In this document: piece by piece, positions 32,222 through 32,586 of the stretch
Layout of the letters: each line of letters begins with the position of its first letter
Position numbering within the stretch: position 1 is the stretch's first letter
NCBI GenBank assembly: GCA_035480535.1
Contig: DATIHQ010000044.1
Coordinates: 1-32,586 of the forward strand
Reading direction: 5' to 3'
DNA: 32,586 nt
Source: DATIHQ01 sp035480535
GTDB taxonomy: Bacteria; Chlamydiota; Chlamydiia; Chlamydiales; SM23-39
Made by a program: the position numbers and the translations under genes
Notes under the pieces: generated by a model
What the model was told of the DNA's origin: nothing
Databases searched by the model: none
What the model saw: the letters and a program-made list of their open reading frames with translations, nothing else

Positions 32222-32231
32222 TTATTTTTTT

Positions 32232-32330
32232 ATAACATGATATTAGGATGGTCAGGATGGAGGAACAAAAAAAAGAGATTTTTCTATTCTTTCATATTTT
32301 TTTATCCTGACTATCCTAATATCATGTTAT
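32232..32330. repeat. 27-bp inverted repeat (hairpin) between mraY and murD
   Basis: The arms 32232-32258 and 32304-32330 are reverse complements at 26 of 27 positions, around a 45-base loop. The element fills almost all of the 117-base gap between the mraY stop and the murD start. On the - strand transcript the second arm ends 10 bases before the murD ATG, with no Shine-Dalgarno between. A T-rich tract (TTTTTCTTTTT) follows only on the + strand side, so a classical terminator for mraY is not supported. Confidence 0.85.
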
Positions 32331-32338
32331 TTTTCTTT

Positions 32339-32586
32339 TTATTGGAGTTTCAGGGAGGCGATGGCGATTATTGCAAAAAGGAGGCTAATGATCCAGAAAC
32401 GAATCACCACCTTCGTCTCCGGCCATCCCTTGTATTCAAAATGGTGGTGGAGCGGCGCACAGAGAAAAATCCGCTTCTTGTTCCGATAGCGATAACTCAA
32501 CACTTGAAAAATCACCGAAAGCGCCTCCGCTACAAAAATCGCCCCCGCAATCGCCAAAATCATCTCGCGGCGAAGCAGGACGGCCG
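32339..32586 (-). CDS. mraY: Phospho-N-acetylmuramoyl-pentapeptide-transferase, C-terminal part (runs off the window)
   Basis: Only the last 81 residues are inside the window; the frame is open to the right edge (A-V-L-L-R-R-E-M-I-L...). MraY joins phospho-MurNAc-pentapeptide to undecaprenyl phosphate, giving lipid I. The diagnostic segment A-P-L-H-H-H-F-E-Y-K-G-W-P-E is present, with the HHH motif of the active-site loop, followed by V-V-I-R-F-W-I-I-S and the last membrane helix. An apparent internal start at 32563 is an ordinary Met codon within the conserved region. It is the first gene, in reading order, of the mur/fts cluster seen here. Confidence 0.95.
   Translation of the reverse strand, partial: AVLLRREMILAIAGAIFVAEALSVIFQVLSYRYRNKKRIFLCAPLHHHFEYKGWPETKVVIRFWIISLLFAIIAIASLKLQ

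Noticed and set aside
1..32586. tRNA, rRNA or riboswitch genes
   Set aside because: I looked through the intergenic stretches and saw no cloverleaf, rRNA-like or known riboswitch sequence; most gaps are too short to hold one.

Overview
The window is a dense bacterial chromosome segment that reads as a member of the phylum Chlamydiae, probably outside the family Chlamydiaceae (a Waddlia/Parachlamydia/Estrella-type 'environmental' chlamydia). The main evidence is a fused MurC-Ddl protein, a fused AroD-AroE protein, a mur/fts cluster that ends at ftsQ with no ftsA or ftsZ beside it, and a gene order (mraY-murD-nlpD-ftsW-murG-murC/ddl-ftsQ, STAS-miaA, a coiled-coil protein, rsfS, fabF, nudix, and elsewhere aas, lysS, cysS) that matches my memory of Chlamydia trachomatis CT757-CT782. 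Type III glutamine synthetase, BioY and several unique genes make it larger and richer than a Chlamydiaceae genome. GC looks close to 50 % by eye. I cannot name the species.

Layout, left to right. 1-1153: a small degenerate kinase-like protein and a lipoprotein on the + strand. 1131-4034: aroDE (-) diverging from lysS (+). 4009-6894: two accessory genes on the - strand, a membrane-anchored protein with a CX5R phosphatase signature resembling SopB/IpgD effectors, and an AAA ATPase of the DUF4143 type. 6961-11280: a - strand operon of aas (PlsC-ACP-ligase fusion), cysS and a small winged-helix protein. 11412-14183: a short + strand gene of unknown function, then two paralogous membrane-anchored family 2 glycosyltransferases (-). 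14289-17220: fabF, nudix hydrolase, a glycosyltransferase-like gene and bioY (-).

17221-17717 is the only gene-free stretch longer than 300 bases. It holds a striking inverted pair of 113-bp GC-rich repeat units. 17718-22491: rsfS, nadD, type III glutamine synthetase and a long coiled-coil protein (-). 22604-22693 is an inverted array of hexamers. 22711-24325: miaA, a STAS protein and a KH-domain protein (-). 24453-24854: a small + strand protein with a bilobed hydrophobic domain, like a chlamydial Inc protein. 24851-32586: the cell-wall/division operon ftsQ, murC-ddl, murG, ftsW, nlpD (LysM), murD and the 3' end of mraY (-), with a long hairpin between mraY and murD.

Functionally, the right third makes lipid II (MraY, MurG, MurC, MurD, Ddl) and links it to septal wall synthesis (FtsW, FtsQ, LysM protein). 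This fits the FtsZ-less, ring-like peptidoglycan of Chlamydiae. The middle supplies fatty acids and phospholipids (FabF, Aas), NAD (NadD), biotin (BioY), glutamine (GlnN) and translation factors (RsfS, MiaA, KH protein, CysS, LysS). Genes are tightly packed: most same-strand neighbours overlap or lie within a few bases, and all four convergent gene pairs overlap at their 3' ends. The most notable novel candidates are the CX5R protein at 4009-5616, the kinase-like protein at 11-730, the inverted repeat element at 17337-17714, and the mraY-murD hairpin.
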